A DNA stretch of 64,000 nucleotides from Campylobacteraceae bacterium (GTDB lineage Bacteria > Campylobacterota > Campylobacteria > Campylobacterales > Sulfurovaceae): contig JALVWQ010000047.1 of assembly GCA_027034975.1 (NCBI GenBank), positions 36,171 to 100,170 of the forward strand. Direction: 5' to 3'. The position numbers and the translations under genes are program-made. Shown one piece after another: positions 45,021 to 55,112 of this stretch; position 1 is the first letter of the stretch; each line of letters begins with the position of its first letter. The notes beneath the pieces are model-generated. The model saw only the letters and a list, made by a program, of their open reading frames with translations, had not been told where the DNA came from and searched no databases.

Positions 45021-46823
45021 GTGAGTGAAGTTATAGGCTATATAAAAGATGGTCAAATTGTAGATACACAAAGTGCTAGTAGTGGCCAAAGAGAGATTCT
45101 TTTTGACAATACTCAAGAGGCGTTAGAGATTATCCGCCACTCTGCAGCACACCTTATGGCTCAAGCCATTAAAGAGCTCTACCCAAATACGCAGTTCTTT
45201 GTAGGGCCTGTTGTTGAAGAGGGGTTCTACTACGACTTTAGAACAGATGCCAAAATTGGCGAAGAGGATCTTAAAAAAATAGAGAAGAAGATGAAGGAGC
45301 TTGCTAAGAAGAAGTTCCCTATAGAGAGATATACCCTCTCAAAAGAGGAGGCGTTAGAGAAGTTCAAAGATGATGACCTCAAGCAGTACCTTATTAACCA
45401 GATCCCAGGCGAAGAGGTCTCTATCTATAAACAAGGCGATTTCGAAGATCTCTGCCGAGGTCCTCATGTGCCAAATACTGGCTACCTCTTTAATGTAAAG
45501 CTCACAAAAGTAGCTGGAGCATACCTTGGTGGCGATGAGAATGCAGAGATGCTTACTCGAATCTATGGTATCGCCTTTGCCGATAAAGAGAGTCTTAAAA
45601 AGCATATGCAGATGCTCGAAGAGGCAAAGAAGCGAGACCATAGAAAGCTTGGCAGTGAGCTTGAACTCTTTATGTTTAGCGAAGAGGCAGGGGCTGGATT
45701 ACCATTTTGGCTCCCTAAAGGAGCGAGGCTTCGCTCTAAATTAGAGCAGATACTCTGGAGAGCCCATAGAGTTCGAGGATACGAGCCAGTTCGTGGGCCT
45801 GAGATACTCAAGTCTGATATGTGGCTTAGAAGTGGGCACTACGCTTGTTATGGTGAAAATATGTACCTTACAAAGATCGATGAGCAAGAGTATGGGCTTA
45901 AACCGATGAACTGCATTGGGCATATCCTCATATATAAAAACAGTGGCAAGAGCTATCGCGATCTTCCGATGAAGTTCTTTGAGTATGGAGTAGTGCATCG
46001 CCACGAAAAGAGCGGAGTACTCCATGGACTCTTAAGAGTTCGTGAATTTACCCAAGATGATGCCCATATTATCTGTACACCAGAGCAGATTAAAGATGTT
46101 GTTTTGGATGTTGTTGAGTTTGTCGATAGTGTAATGAAGAAGTTTGGCTTTAGCTACTCTATGGAGATCTCAACAAAACCAGAAAAGGCAATTGGTGACG
46201 ATGCCGTTTGGGAGATGGCAACCGAGGGGCTTAAGCAAGCACTCAAGAGCCGCAATTTAGAGTATGGAGTTGATGAGGGTGGTGGAGCCTTCTATGGCCC
46301 TAAAATCGATGTAAAAATTACCGATGCAATTGGTAGAAAGTGGCAGTGTGGTACTATCCAAGTTGACTTTAACCTCCCTGAGCGTTTTGAGATGGAGTAT
46401 ACCGACGAAAATAATGAGAAGAAGACACCTGTAATGATCCACCGAGCAATCCTAGGAAGCTTTGAGCGGTTTATTGGTATCTTAACAGAGCACTATGCTG
46501 GGGAGTTCCCAACATTCATTGCACCAACACAGGTTATCTTTGTACCAATTGCCCAGCCACACGCTACTTATGCACAAGAGTTAGCAGCAGAGTTTGCAAA
46601 GAGCGAGATAGATTGCGAAATCTACGATAAAAATGACTCTTTAAATAAAAGAATCCGCTTAGCAGAGAAGCAGAGAGTTCCATATGTTGTAATTATAGGC
46701 GATGAAGAGGTGGAAAATCGCACAGTTGCTATAAGAGATAGACGAAAAAAAGAGCAATATAATCTAAAAGCCGAAGATTTTATGCTACAATTAAAAAACG
46801 AATTAAAAGAGGGAGAGATTTGA
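45021..46823 (+). CDS. thrS: Threonine--tRNA ligase
   Basis: Class II synthetase. 600 residues from GTG 45021 with AGGA upstream. The amino-terminal TGS domain is reduced to about 35 residues, as in other Campylobacterota. The editing domain carries the HxxxH pair in RHSAAHL. Zn-site residues lie in [11 protein letters not shown] and the class II motifs lie around [13 protein letters not shown]. The TGA overlaps the infC start by four bases. Confidence 0.97.
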   Translation: MSEVIGYIKDGQIVDTQSASSGQREILFDNTQEALEIIRHSAAHLMAQAIKELYPNTQFFVGPVVEEGFYYDFRTDAKIGEEDLKKIEKKMKELAKKKFPIERYTLSKEEALEKFKDDDLKQYLINQIPGEEVSIYKQGDFEDLCRGPHVPNTGYLFNVKLTKVAGAYLGGDENAEMLTRIYGIAFADKESLKKHMQMLEEAKKRDHRKLGSELELFMFSEEAGAGLPFWLPKGARLRSKLEQILWRAHRVRGYEPVRGPEILKSDMWLRSGHYACYGENMYLTKIDEQEYGLKPMNCIGHILIYKNSGKSYRDLPMKFFEYGVVHRHEKSGVLHGLLRVREFTQDDAHIICTPEQIKDVVLDVVEFVDSVMKKFGFSYSMEISTKPEKAIGDDAVWEMATEGLKQALKSRNLEYGVDEGGGAFYGPKIDVKITDAIGRKWQCGTIQVDFNLPERFEMEYTDENNEKKTPVMIHRAILGSFERFIGILTEHYAGEFPTFIAPTQVIFVPIAQPHATYAQELAAEFAKSEIDCEIYDKNDSLNKRIRLAEKQRVPYVVIIGDEEVENRTVAIRDRRKKEQYNLKAEDFMLQLKNELKEGEI

Positions 46824-47359
46824 GCAAGCAAGGTTTCAAAAGAGATAAAAAAGATAGCGTCGTAATGAACGAGGCTATTAAGGATTTAGAGCTAAGAGTC
46901 ATTAGCGACAAACATGGTCAATTAGGTATTATGGGTCGCAAAGAGGCTCTTAATGCGGCAGAAGAGGAGGGATTAGATTTAGTTCTTATCTCACCTGATG
47001 CAAAGCCTCCTGTTGCTAAGATTATGGACTATAGCAAATATAAATACCAGCAAGAGAAGAAGAAAAAAGAGGCAAAAAAGAACCAAAAGAAGATAGAGGT
47101 TAAAGAGGTTAAATTCTCTTGTAAAATTGCCCAAAACGATATAGACTATAAAGTAAAACACGCAAGAGAGTTCCTCGAAAAAGGGAAACATGTAAAACTT
47201 CGTGTATTCCTTAAAGGTCGCGAGATGGCAACACCAGAGCTTGGAGTAGAAGTATTAAATAATATATGGCCTAGTCTTGAAGATATAGCCAACCGCGAAG
47301 GGCCAGCGAAACAAGAGGGACGCTATATCAATATGTACCTCACACCTAAAAAGAAGTAA
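46820..47359 (+). CDS. infC: Translation initiation factor IF-3
   Basis: 179 residues. TTG 46820 overlaps the thrS TGA (TTGA), with GGGAGAGA upstream. A rare start codon is usual for infC because it allows autoregulation. [12 protein letters not shown]-like and [18 protein letters not shown] segments are typical. The usual rpmI-rplT genes do not follow; a hairpin does. Confidence 0.96.
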   Translation: MSKQGFKRDKKDSVVMNEAIKDLELRVISDKHGQLGIMGRKEALNAAEEEGLDLVLISPDAKPPVAKIMDYSKYKYQQEKKKKEAKKNQKKIEVKEVKFSCKIAQNDIDYKVKHAREFLEKGKHVKLRVFLKGREMATPELGVEVLNNIWPSLEDIANREGPAKQEGRYINMYLTPKKK

Positions 47360-47379
47360 AGAGATAAACTTCTCACTCT

Positions 47380-47409
47380 AAGAGCAAGCGATTTAGATCG
47401 ACTGCTCTT
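47380..47409 (+). terminator. Terminator-like hairpin after infC
   Basis: AAGAGCA pairs with TGCTCTT, and CGAT pairs with ATCG inside. The T-run is short (TTTA). It lies 20 bases after the infC stop and fits the missing rpmI-rplT. Confidence 0.55.
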
Positions 47410-47570
47410 TACACTCACTTGATATGACAGTATCTCTTTAATCCACATATATCTGCTCGCTCCAATATGAAACTTAAGAGTACACTATCAAAAAGAGAAG
47501 ATACTATTAAAAACTACTACCATATAGGAGCTCGAGAGAATTCCACTCTTTTTTTTGATAGTAAAAGTCT

Positions 47571-47999
47571 CTACTTTTTAGCTTTCCCAATAGCCTCAGT
47601 GAGCATACCTGTTACGATATCGAGGTCACTACTCTCATTGGCAGATGTGTTACTTTTTCTAAAGCTTACATCATCATAGTTTCCACTATATTCATTAAAT
47701 CCTACTACACAATTTACCTCACCAGCATCATAATCCTCTTCTACACAATATTGCCCATCGTTTATTTTTCCATAAGTATCGCAGCTTGTATCGGCAGTGG
47801 TCTCTTCTGTCTTAAGCCCTTTAAAACCGTAGCTCTTGAGAGTATCTCTGTAAAGTTTAGATTCACACACCCCTGATGGAACACTCTTTAAAATAACAAT
47901 ATAGTTTTTATCACTCATCGATTCATCAGAATCACCACCGCATCCATTTACTCCAATCATCAATAGTGCACAGACAGCTGCAATTTTAAAATATGATAT
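47571..47999 (-). CDS. Small lipoprotein with apparent ATA start codon
   Basis: Reading from ATA 47999 gives 142 residues with a good lipoprotein signal (SYFKIAAVCALLMIGVNGC; Cys20). AGGAGG (48012-48007) is ideally spaced for that codon, and a TATAAT lies 30 bp upstream of it. The only canonical starts, TTG 47963 and ATG 47960, would leave about eight residues before the lipobox Cys and no working signal peptide. The mature protein is acidic, with several Cys (VPSGVCES, TSCDTYG, YCVEEDY, NCVVGF) that probably form disulfides. No family is recognised. The region 47410-47570 holds only a long imperfect hairpin (CTATCAAAAAGAG with CTCTTTTTTTTGATAG). Confidence 0.6.
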   Translation of the reverse strand: MSYFKIAAVCALLMIGVNGCGGDSDESMSDKNYIVILKSVPSGVCESKLYRDTLKSYGFKGLKTEETTADTSCDTYGKINDGQYCVEEDYDAGEVNCVVGFNEYSGNYDDVSFRKSNTSANESSDLDIVTGMLTEAIGKAKK

Positions 48000-48028
48000 A
48001 TTTACCCTCCTCTTACTTATTTGCTTCT

Positions 48029-48043
48029 ATTATATCGTATAAT
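48029..48043. promoter_or_regulatory. Overlapping divergent -10 boxes
   Basis: ATTATA TCG TATAAT gives a TATAAT on each strand, one facing the lipoprotein at 47999 and the other facing the outer-membrane gene at 48173. Confidence 0.4.
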
Positions 48044-48172
48044 TTTAAAGAAAACTATTTTGTAAATAAAATCTAAATATGAATATTAAATATTTATATA
48101 ACAAAAATAACTTTGCTTTAATAACTTTTTAATTGGAGAAAGAGTATTATAGAGAAAAATATTGGAAAAAAT

Positions 48173-48946
48173 ATGCATAAAGCTCTTTTGCTTCTCTTTT
48201 TAACAGCTTCACTCTTTGCTCTAGAGGGTGCTCCGGCATTTGTTAAAGAGCTGCTTTTGCTCAACAATCCGCTTCTTAACAGCGGACACTACCGCTACAA
48301 TCCTTTATACACTATCGATAACTACTCGCTTGGTAGGGAGTTTCAGCTCAATAAACATTTTGAAACCTCTCTCTACCTTAGTTACTCCAACTCCAAGCAA
48401 AATAGAGAAGCAGAACACTTTTTTGGCCTCAAAAGTGGTCTTGGCTTTCATAATAGTTACTCTCAAGATATAAACTACAGCTTTGGTATTACAAGCCTTT
48501 TTTTGCAAGACCATAAAATGAGTAATGTTACTACAATATATTCAAAGATAAAGTATCAAAAAAAGAGCAGCTACCACCCTTACCTTGAGGCAAAACTACA
48601 ATATAATATTTTCTCTCTCCCCAATAGATATGCGGCACATGATGGCTTTAACGCTATTTTAGGGGGAGGATTGAAAACAGATATTCTTCAAAAATATACC
48701 AGTTTCCCACTTACCATAAACCCCTATATGCAGATGGTCTTCTATAACCATACACTCAAAAAAGAGTTAGATTTTACCAAACTCTATACTCTTGGTTTAG
48801 GGTTTGGATACAACATTGGAGAGTATTTCCCAAAAGACTCTTTTTTCCACACTACTAAAGTTGAGTTTAATGTACAAAAAACACTCTCTAATAGCAATTT
48901 TAGAGGATACAATCTTGGCTTTAAAATAAGCCTTTTTGACTTTTAG
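48173..48946 (+). CDS. Putative outer-membrane beta-barrel protein, 257 aa
   Basis: The signal peptide (LLLLFLTASLFA) is followed by alternating hydrophobic strands (HFETSLYLSYSNS, NYSFGITSLFL, YHPYLEAKLQYNI, LYTLGLGFGYNI). The carboxy terminus ends in LGFKISLFDF, the Phe end recognised by the Bam complex. About ten strands are likely. No family is recognised. It overlaps the glnS stop by four bases (convergent). Confidence 0.72.
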   Translation: MHKALLLLFLTASLFALEGAPAFVKELLLLNNPLLNSGHYRYNPLYTIDNYSLGREFQLNKHFETSLYLSYSNSKQNREAEHFFGLKSGLGFHNSYSQDINYSFGITSLFLQDHKMSNVTTIYSKIKYQKKSSYHPYLEAKLQYNIFSLPNRYAAHDGFNAILGGGLKTDILQKYTSFPLTINPYMQMVFYNHTLKKELDFTKLYTLGLGFGYNIGEYFPKDSFFHTTKVEFNVQKTLSNSNFRGYNLGFKISLFDF

Positions 48947-51207
48947 AGCCGCTCTTGCAAAAGCTTATTAACCACTTGCGGATTTGCCTTGCCGCCTGTG
49001 GCTTTGAGCACTTGCCCTACAAAGAAGCCAAAGAGTCTACTGTTGCCCTCTTTATATTTTTTTACATTTTCTGGGTTTTTTGCTATGACATCATCGATGA
49101 TTGGCACAATAACGGCTGGGTCGCTAATTTGAACTAAGCCCCTCTCTTGCACAATCGCTTTTGGGCTCTTGCCGCTGCTGCTTAGCTCTTCGAAAACCTC
49201 TTTGGCAATCTTTGATGAGATCGTCCCCTCCTCTACCATTGCTACAAGCTCTGCAATAGCAGCTGGGGTGAATTTGAGCTCCTCTAAGCTCTTCTCTTTC
49301 AGCTCTCTAGCTACATCGTTTGTTACGATATTAGCAACAGCTACCGGTTTATCGAGGTGCTTGAGTGTCTCGCTAAAGAGTTTTGCAAGTTGCTGATCTC
49401 TCGCTAAAATATTGGCTGTTTGGGCATTGAGACCATACTCTTTTTGATACTCCTCAAAGCGACTCTGCTCCTCTTGGCTCATTTGGGCAAACTCGCCACT
49501 CTCTTGTGGCGTTTTTGGCTCCTTTTTTGGCTTTGGTTGGGCTTTTGCTTGTGGCTTTTGCGGTGCTTTCTTCTTCGCCCACGAATCCTTTAAGCCCACA
49601 ATCTTATTAAATACCGGATGCTCATCGCTATAATCAACCGGATCCATATAGAAGTAGCCGTATCGCTCAAACTGTAGCCGCTTATCAGGTTTTTCTGTAA
49701 CGACTGCTGGCTCCACAAGAGCCCCCTTAATTACTTTGAGCGAATCAGGATTTAGATCCTCCATCCCCTCTGGAGCTTCAACCTTGTAGAGTCTATCGTA
49801 GAGTCGCACTTCTACCCTCTTTGCCTCCTTTGCATCGACCCACTGAATGGCACTCTTTACCTTAATGCCGCTTGTATCCTCGCCACTTTTCGAGTTAGGG
49901 TAGTATTTCGCCTTAAGCTCTACAATATTGCCCTCGCTATCTTTTATAACTTCAGTACACTCAATAATATAGGCGTGCTTTAGTCGCACCGGCTGCTTTG
50001 GTGTTAATCGGTAGTACCCCTTTGGTGGGTTCTCCTCGAAGTCGCTGCGTTCGATGTAAATCTCTTTTGAAAACGGCAATTTTCGGCTCCCCTCTTTGGC
50101 TACATCGTGTGGGTAATAGGGTGCCTCTAGAAGCTCGCTCCCCTCATAGTTTTCGATTGTTACCTTTAGCGGCTCTAGCACCGCCATAACTCGTGGTGCC
50201 TTTTTATTGAGATCATCTCGAATACAAAACTCCAACTGAGCCACATCAACCATCGAGTTTGCCTTTGCAACCCCAATCTGCTCGCAGAAAGTCAAGATCG
50301 ACTCTGGTGTATAACCTCGTCGCTTATAGCCGGCAATTGTTGGGAGTCTTGGGTCATCCCAGCCGCTTACTACCCCACTCTCTACAAGCTCTAAGAGCTT
50401 TCGCTTGCTCATAACCGTATAGGTCATTGCAAGTCGTGCAAACTCGTGCTGGTAAGGTCTTGGCGGCGGAAGCCCAAGGGTATCGATTACCCAATCGTAG
50501 ATATCGCGATTATTCTCAAACTCTAAAGTACAGATAGAGTGGGTAATCCCCTCTATATAGTCTGAGAGACAGTGAGCAAAGTCATACATCGGATAGATGT
50601 GCCACTCATCCCCCACACGGTAGTGTGCCACATTTCGGATACGATACAAAATCGGATCTCGCATCTTCATATTTGGCGAGCTCATATCGATCTTTGCTCG
50701 CAAAACATGCTCGCCATCTGCAAACTCGCCCTTTTTCATCCGCTCAAAGAGATCCAAATTCTCCTCGACACTTCTCTTGGCATACTCGCTGCGTCGCCCA
50801 GGCTCTGTTACGGTGCCGCGGAGCTCTCGCATCGTCTCTTCGTCTACACTATCAACATAGGCTTTACCCATCTTAATAAGCTCCACAGCATACTCATAGA
50901 GCTTCGGAAAGTAATCAGATGTGTAGTAGGTCTTCTCGCCCCTATCAAAACCAAGCCACTCCACCGCCTCTTGGAGAGCCTTCACATACTTTGGATCCTC
51001 TTTTGTTGGGTCGGTATCATCCATCCGTAAATTACACTTACCGTTATAGTCGCGTGCTAAACCAAAATTAATAACTATAGACTTTGCATGCCCAATATGC
51101 GGAAACCCATTAGGCTCAGGCGGAAAGCGAGTATGCACCTCTTTATACTTTCCGCTCTTTAAATCCTCTTCGACAATCTGATGTAAAAAATCTTTTGCTT
51201 TACTCAT
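48943..51207 (-). CDS. glnS: Glutamine--tRNA ligase with carboxy-terminal YqeY domain
   Basis: 754 residues. HIGH (PHIGHAKS) is near residue 37 and the KMSKS-like VMSKRKL is near 268. The two beta-barrel anticodon-binding domains end near residue 555. A Lys/Pro linker (about 555-580) leads to a YqeY/GatB-tail domain (LFSETLKHLDKPVAVANIVTN to the end). That tail helps tRNA binding in GlnRS fusions such as that of Deinococcus. Many Campylobacterota make Gln-tRNA through GatCAB instead, so the gene may have come by transfer. Confidence 0.94.
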   Translation of the reverse strand: MSKAKDFLHQIVEEDLKSGKYKEVHTRFPPEPNGFPHIGHAKSIVINFGLARDYNGKCNLRMDDTDPTKEDPKYVKALQEAVEWLGFDRGEKTYYTSDYFPKLYEYAVELIKMGKAYVDSVDEETMRELRGTVTEPGRRSEYAKRSVEENLDLFERMKKGEFADGEHVLRAKIDMSSPNMKMRDPILYRIRNVAHYRVGDEWHIYPMYDFAHCLSDYIEGITHSICTLEFENNRDIYDWVIDTLGLPPPRPYQHEFARLAMTYTVMSKRKLLELVESGVVSGWDDPRLPTIAGYKRRGYTPESILTFCEQIGVAKANSMVDVAQLEFCIRDDLNKKAPRVMAVLEPLKVTIENYEGSELLEAPYYPHDVAKEGSRKLPFSKEIYIERSDFEENPPKGYYRLTPKQPVRLKHAYIIECTEVIKDSEGNIVELKAKYYPNSKSGEDTSGIKVKSAIQWVDAKEAKRVEVRLYDRLYKVEAPEGMEDLNPDSLKVIKGALVEPAVVTEKPDKRLQFERYGYFYMDPVDYSDEHPVFNKIVGLKDSWAKKKAPQKPQAKAQPKPKKEPKTPQESGEFAQMSQEEQSRFEEYQKEYGLNAQTANILARDQQLAKLFSETLKHLDKPVAVANIVTNDVARELKEKSLEELKFTPAAIAELVAMVEEGTISSKIAKEVFEELSSSGKSPKAIVQERGLVQISDPAVIVPIIDDVIAKNPENVKKYKEGNSRLFGFFVGQVLKATGGKANPQVVNKLLQERL

Positions 51208-51308
51208 ACCTATTTATATCCTAAGAGTTTTTAAGGGGTATTATATCGAAAAAGTCAGAAAACTACTCTAGCGTGATGCAAAAAGAGGATAATCAATAAG
51301 AGAAGTAT

Positions 51309-51384
51309 TGGTGGAGCATATCGGACTCGAACCGATGACCCCTTCGCTGCCAGCGAAGTGCTCTCCCAGCTGAGCTAATGCCCC
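51309..51384 (-). tRNA. tRNA-Ala (anticodon GGC), CCA encoded
   Basis: A full cloverleaf of 76 nt reads on the minus strand. The acceptor GGGGCAT/ATGCTCC contains the G3-U70 pair that identifies alanine tRNAs. The anticodon stem is CTTCG/CGAAG around loop CTGGCAG, so the anticodon is GGC. TTCGAGT is the T-loop, and the 3' CCA is encoded. Confidence 0.97.
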
Positions 51385-51551
51385 ATTTGTAGGGTGCAAT
51401 TATAGCTTAATCTCCCTATGCTTGTCAATAGCAGTTGTTACTAAATCTCACAGTTTTCAAGAAATATAAGATGCGATTATAGAAAAAAATATTGCTACAG
51501 TTTAGCTACGGTATTGTAAAGAGTATTTAAGAATGTTTAAGGAGTAAGAGA

Positions 51552-53501
51552 ATGAGTCAATTATACTATCCAAATAAGAATAAATTTCAAAACTCTCCAA
51601 TTCCAGATATGGAGAGCTATAGAGCACTTGTAGCCAAGTTCGATAAGGATTTCGAAGGGACTTGGGCAGAGTTTGCAAAGGAGAAGATCGATTGGTTTAA
51701 GCCGTTTGATAGGGTGCTCGATGAGAGTGAGGCTCCATTTTATAAGTGGTTTAGTGGCGGCGTGATGAATGTTGCCCACCAGTGTATCGATAGACACTTA
51801 GCAACGAAAAAGAATAAAGCTGCAATCATCTTCGAGGGGGATAATGGCGATAAACGCACCCTTACCTACCAAGAGCTTGCAAATGAGGTAAATAAAACTG
51901 CCAATATGTTTAAAAATGAGTTTGGCATAACCAAGGGTGATCGCGTAGTTATCTATATGCCAATGATTCCAGAGGCAGCGATAGTGATGCTAGCATGTGC
52001 TAAGATTGGGGCGATCCACTCAGTTGTCTTTGGGGGCTTTAGTGCTGAGGCTCTTCGCGATAGAGTTATCGATGCCCAGGCAAAACTGGTAGTAACAGCC
52101 GATGGTGCCTTTAGAAAAGGGAAGCCATATATGCTAAAACCAGTCGTCGATGAGGCTCTTAAAGAGGGGTGCGATTCGGTAGAGAAGGTGTGTGTAATTG
52201 CTCGAAATAACGAAGATATCAACTGGGTTGATGGACGCGATGTCTCTTACGAGGAGCTGCTTGCGAAACAATCACTTGTTTGCGAGGCAGAGCCTATGGA
52301 GTCTGAAGATCCACTCTTTTTACTCTACACCTCTGGAAGTACAGGGAAGCCAAAGGGAGTACAGCACTCAAGTGCTGGCTATATCCTTTGGGCCCAGATG
52401 ACTATGGAGTGGGTCTTTGATATCAAAGATAACGATACTTTTTGGTGCACTGCCGATGTGGGTTGGATTACAGGACATACCTATATTGTCTATGGTCCTC
52501 TCGCAGCAGGAGCAACAACGGTAATGTTTGAAGGAGTCCCAACCTACCCAGATGCTGGAAGATGCTGGCGAATGGTTGAGGAGTATAAAATTAATCAATT
52601 CTATACTGCTCCTACAGCTATTAGACTACTTCATAAAATGGGTGAAGATGAGCCTAAAAAGTATGACTTAAGCAGCCTAAGGGTACTTGGTACTGTTGGG
52701 GAGCCAATCGATCCAGCAGCATGGAAGTGGTACTACGAAGTGGTTGGCAATAGCGAGTGCTCCATTGTCGATACCTACTGGCAAACAGAGACAGGTGGGC
52801 ATGTAATTAGCCCAATTGCTGCTGCTACACCAATTAAGCCAGCGTGTGCAACCTTGCCACTCCCTGGAATTTATGCTGAAGTTATCGAAGAAGATGGGAC
52901 ACCAACTCCAGTTGGCGAAAAGGGCTATATGTGTATAACAAAGCCATGGCCAAGTATGATTCGAACCATTTGGGGCGATCCGGAGCGATTTAAAAAATCT
53001 TACTTTGGCGATTGCAAAAAAGATGGTAAGCCAGTCTACTTTAGTGGCGATGGTGCGATGGTCGATGAGGATGGCTATATTACCATCACTGGACGAACAG
53101 ATGATGTTATTAATGTCTCTGGACACCGCTTAGGTACTGCAGAGCTAGAAGCAGCAATCAAAAAACACCCAGATATTGCAGCAGTAGCCGTTGTTGGAAT
53201 GCCACACGATATTAAAGGCGAGGGGATATTTGCTTACATTGTTCCAAAATCGGAAGATATTGCCCCAAAAGAGGAGTTGCAAAAAGCGATTAATGAATTG
53301 ATTAAAAAAGAGATAGGTGCAATTGCATTAACAGATGAGATTGCAATCGTTCCAGATCTACCAAAGACTAGATCAGGTAAGATTATGCGAAGAATCCTAA
53401 GAAGTATCGTTAAGGGCGAGCCAATCACGCAAGATACCTCAACACTCGAAGATCCATCAATTGTACCTACAATCGAAGGGATTGTTGGGAAGAGAGCTTA
53501 G
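51552..53501 (+). CDS. acs: Acetyl-CoA synthetase
   Basis: Makes acetyl-CoA from acetate, ATP and CoA. 649 residues. [12 protein letters not shown] is the AMP-binding motif, [11 protein letters not shown] contributes to the acetate pocket, and the Lys in [12 protein letters not shown] is the regulatory acetylation site. In this phylum it usually serves mixotrophic growth or acetate salvage. The last codons overlap the start of a heptamer array. Confidence 0.97.
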   Translation: MSQLYYPNKNKFQNSPIPDMESYRALVAKFDKDFEGTWAEFAKEKIDWFKPFDRVLDESEAPFYKWFSGGVMNVAHQCIDRHLATKKNKAAIIFEGDNGDKRTLTYQELANEVNKTANMFKNEFGITKGDRVVIYMPMIPEAAIVMLACAKIGAIHSVVFGGFSAEALRDRVIDAQAKLVVTADGAFRKGKPYMLKPVVDEALKEGCDSVEKVCVIARNNEDINWVDGRDVSYEELLAKQSLVCEAEPMESEDPLFLLYTSGSTGKPKGVQHSSAGYILWAQMTMEWVFDIKDNDTFWCTADVGWITGHTYIVYGPLAAGATTVMFEGVPTYPDAGRCWRMVEEYKINQFYTAPTAIRLLHKMGEDEPKKYDLSSLRVLGTVGEPIDPAAWKWYYEVVGNSECSIVDTYWQTETGGHVISPIAAATPIKPACATLPLPGIYAEVIEEDGTPTPVGEKGYMCITKPWPSMIRTIWGDPERFKKSYFGDCKKDGKPVYFSGDGAMVDEDGYITITGRTDDVINVSGHRLGTAELEAAIKKHPDIAAVAVVGMPHDIKGEGIFAYIVPKSEDIAPKEELQKAINELIKKEIGAIALTDEIAIVPDLPKTRSGKIMRRILRSIVKGEPITQDTSTLEDPSIVPTIEGIVGKRA

Positions 53502-53548
53502 AGCTCAGAGCCTAGAGCTTAGAGCTCTTCAAGTAGAAAGCTTCAAGC
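53493..53548. repeat. Heptamer array overlapping the acs 3' end
   Basis: AGAGCTT, AGAGCTC, AGAGCCT, AGAGCTT, AGAGCTC, then TTCAAGT, AGAAAGC, TTCAAGC. It begins inside the last three acs codons, so the array has spread into coding sequence or supplied its end. Confidence 0.75.
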
Positions 53549-53631
53549 CAACTATTTCGTCACTCCTTTAAGAGTGGGAGTCTACGATTTTATACCCAAA
53601 TTTTAAAAGTTCATTTACTGCAACCTCAACT

Positions 53632-53667
53632 GTAGATTCCCATTTTCATGGGAATGACATGATGGTA
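53632..53667 (-). repeat. REP-like hairpin unit, copy B
   Basis: The stem ATTCCCAT / ATGGGAAT (53636-53655) belongs to the unit seen at 31203-31239. The flanking GACTCCCACT and GGAGTGACG stretches are also shared, so this copy is the same element without the nested 133-bp block. Confidence 0.75.
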
Positions 53668-53730
53668 TACTTTCTGCTTAATTGATATCCTACTCGAACA
53701 CTTCACACTCATCACCCATATTTAATACAG

Positions 53731-53765
53731 AATCCGGAACACGGAACCCAGAGCTCCGAACCCAC
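53731..53765. repeat. Heptamer array before the M15 peptidase stop
   Basis: AATCCGG, AACACGG, AACCCAG, AGCTCCG, AACCCAC in phase; the orientation is inverted to the array at 53493. Confidence 0.7.
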
Positions 53766-53767
53766 AA

Positions 53768-54502
53768 TTAAAATAGCTCTGGGCGGTACTCAAAGTGCAT
53801 CGTATCGTAGTGCTTCCACTTACCACCCCAGATAAATCCATGTCGCTCAAAGATCTCTACAATCTCATGTGGAATTTGGTTGCTATAGCCTCTCCCTCTG
53901 CTCCATCGCCAGTAGGCAGAGTACTTTACATTAATATCAATAGCAGCCCCAAAAGAGTGGACACTCAGTCGCTTTGTTCCAGCAATATATCGCCATGTAA
54001 AGGTGCCACCAATTGGACTTAAAAACTTCCAATAACTCTTTGGCAATGCTCTAAGCTCTCTCTGGACTGCCATAAGATGCTTTGCAACACCATTGACTCT
54101 TGTTACTCGAACCAACTTGCCAAACCAATTGATAGTTACTAAATTTCGCTTTACTGCAGCAGCTGAGTCTCCATAGATTTTACGAAACAAAGGCTCATGG
54201 CGAATACGACCAGGGTCACCCTTTGGTGGGGCAAAAGAGCCTCTGCCTCGAGGGTATGGGTAGTAGAACATATCCTCTATATCTGGCTGGTTTAAAAGCT
54301 GCCAAAAGCTCTTTGTTCTCCCATCATCATAGAGCATCTTTGTTCCATCTTGAAAGATAATATGGTTATCCTTGCATGCAACAATTTGACTATAGGCTCT
54401 CACTAACTTTACCGCCTTTCCATCATTGCAGTTTGCTGCTAAAATTGTTGCGGCACCTGTAAATCCAATAATAACGCTTTTTGCTACACTTCTTACTTTC
54501 AT
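53768..54502 (-). CDS. M15-family peptidoglycan peptidase
   Basis: 244 residues with a signal peptide ending near ILAANC. SVHSFGAAIDIN and HYDTMHFEYRP supply the SxHxxGxxxD and ExxH-type zinc site of M15 peptidases (VanY/M15C). It probably trims peptide side chains in the periplasm. Most of the amino half (about 25-140) is not recognised. It stands alone, convergent with acs. Confidence 0.85.
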   Translation of the reverse strand: MKVRSVAKSVIIGFTGAATILAANCNDGKAVKLVRAYSQIVACKDNHIIFQDGTKMLYDDGRTKSFWQLLNQPDIEDMFYYPYPRGRGSFAPPKGDPGRIRHEPLFRKIYGDSAAAVKRNLVTINWFGKLVRVTRVNGVAKHLMAVQRELRALPKSYWKFLSPIGGTFTWRYIAGTKRLSVHSFGAAIDINVKYSAYWRWSRGRGYSNQIPHEIVEIFERHGFIWGGKWKHYDTMHFEYRPELF

Positions 54503-54602
54503 GCAGTAATTGTAACATAAAAAGTAGACCCCTACCCTAACACTTTGCGATAACTACCAAGATTTAATAACTTTCTGTATAATTTCTTAAAAAAGGAGTC
54601 CC

Positions 54603-55073
54603 ATGGAGATCACACTTAGTTATATTGGCGATAAGAAGTTTGAAGCCCAAACAAGCAAATCGAGCTTTCTTATAGATGCGGAGAAGATCACTCCAGTAGA
54701 GTACTTTGCAGCAGGTATCATTGGGTGTACCGGTATCGATTTAGTGGCACTTGCAAATAAAGATGGCTTTGAGGTTAGAGAGTATAGTGTTAAAGCCGAA
54801 ATCGATCGAAAGCTCTCGATTCCATATAAGTTTGAAAAACTCCACATAATCTATAGTTTCAAGGGCGATTTTGAGTCTATTAAAGCCAAACGGTATATCC
54901 TCTCATCTCTTGAAAACTACTGCACAACTGTAAACTCAATTCGAGACTCTGTAAAGATTGAGTATACCATAGTTTACAATGGAGAAACTATTGCCAATTG
55001 TGAACCTATTCGCTCAGGAACGGCTGATTCTCTTGTTTTAGAAGATGGCTTTGGCGGAGCCTGTTGTTCATAA
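54603..55073 (+). CDS. OsmC-family peroxide-related protein
   Basis: 156 residues. The Cys pair of the family lies in IIGCTGIDL and ENYCTTVNS. This subgroup removes organic hydroperoxides or has related thiol functions. Start ATG 54603 has AGGAG upstream. It is 39 bp ahead of the glycine-rich-tail protein. Confidence 0.88.
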   Translation: MEITLSYIGDKKFEAQTSKSSFLIDAEKITPVEYFAAGIIGCTGIDLVALANKDGFEVREYSVKAEIDRKLSIPYKFEKLHIIYSFKGDFESIKAKRYILSSLENYCTTVNSIRDSVKIEYTIVYNGETIANCEPIRSGTADSLVLEDGFGGACCS

Positions 55074-55112
55074 GTTGTCAACAGAATTGACATAAAGACA
55101 TAAAGGTAGTTG

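Noticed and set aside
47486-47566. Riboswitch or structured RNA
   Set aside because: A long imperfect hairpin is present, but it is mostly A/T runs and matches no known RNA motif I can name.
44920-53120. Further copies of the GGACA...TGTCC palindrome in acs and the M48 gene
   Set aside because: Only half-sites (TGGACACC) occur, inside coding sequence, without the second arm.
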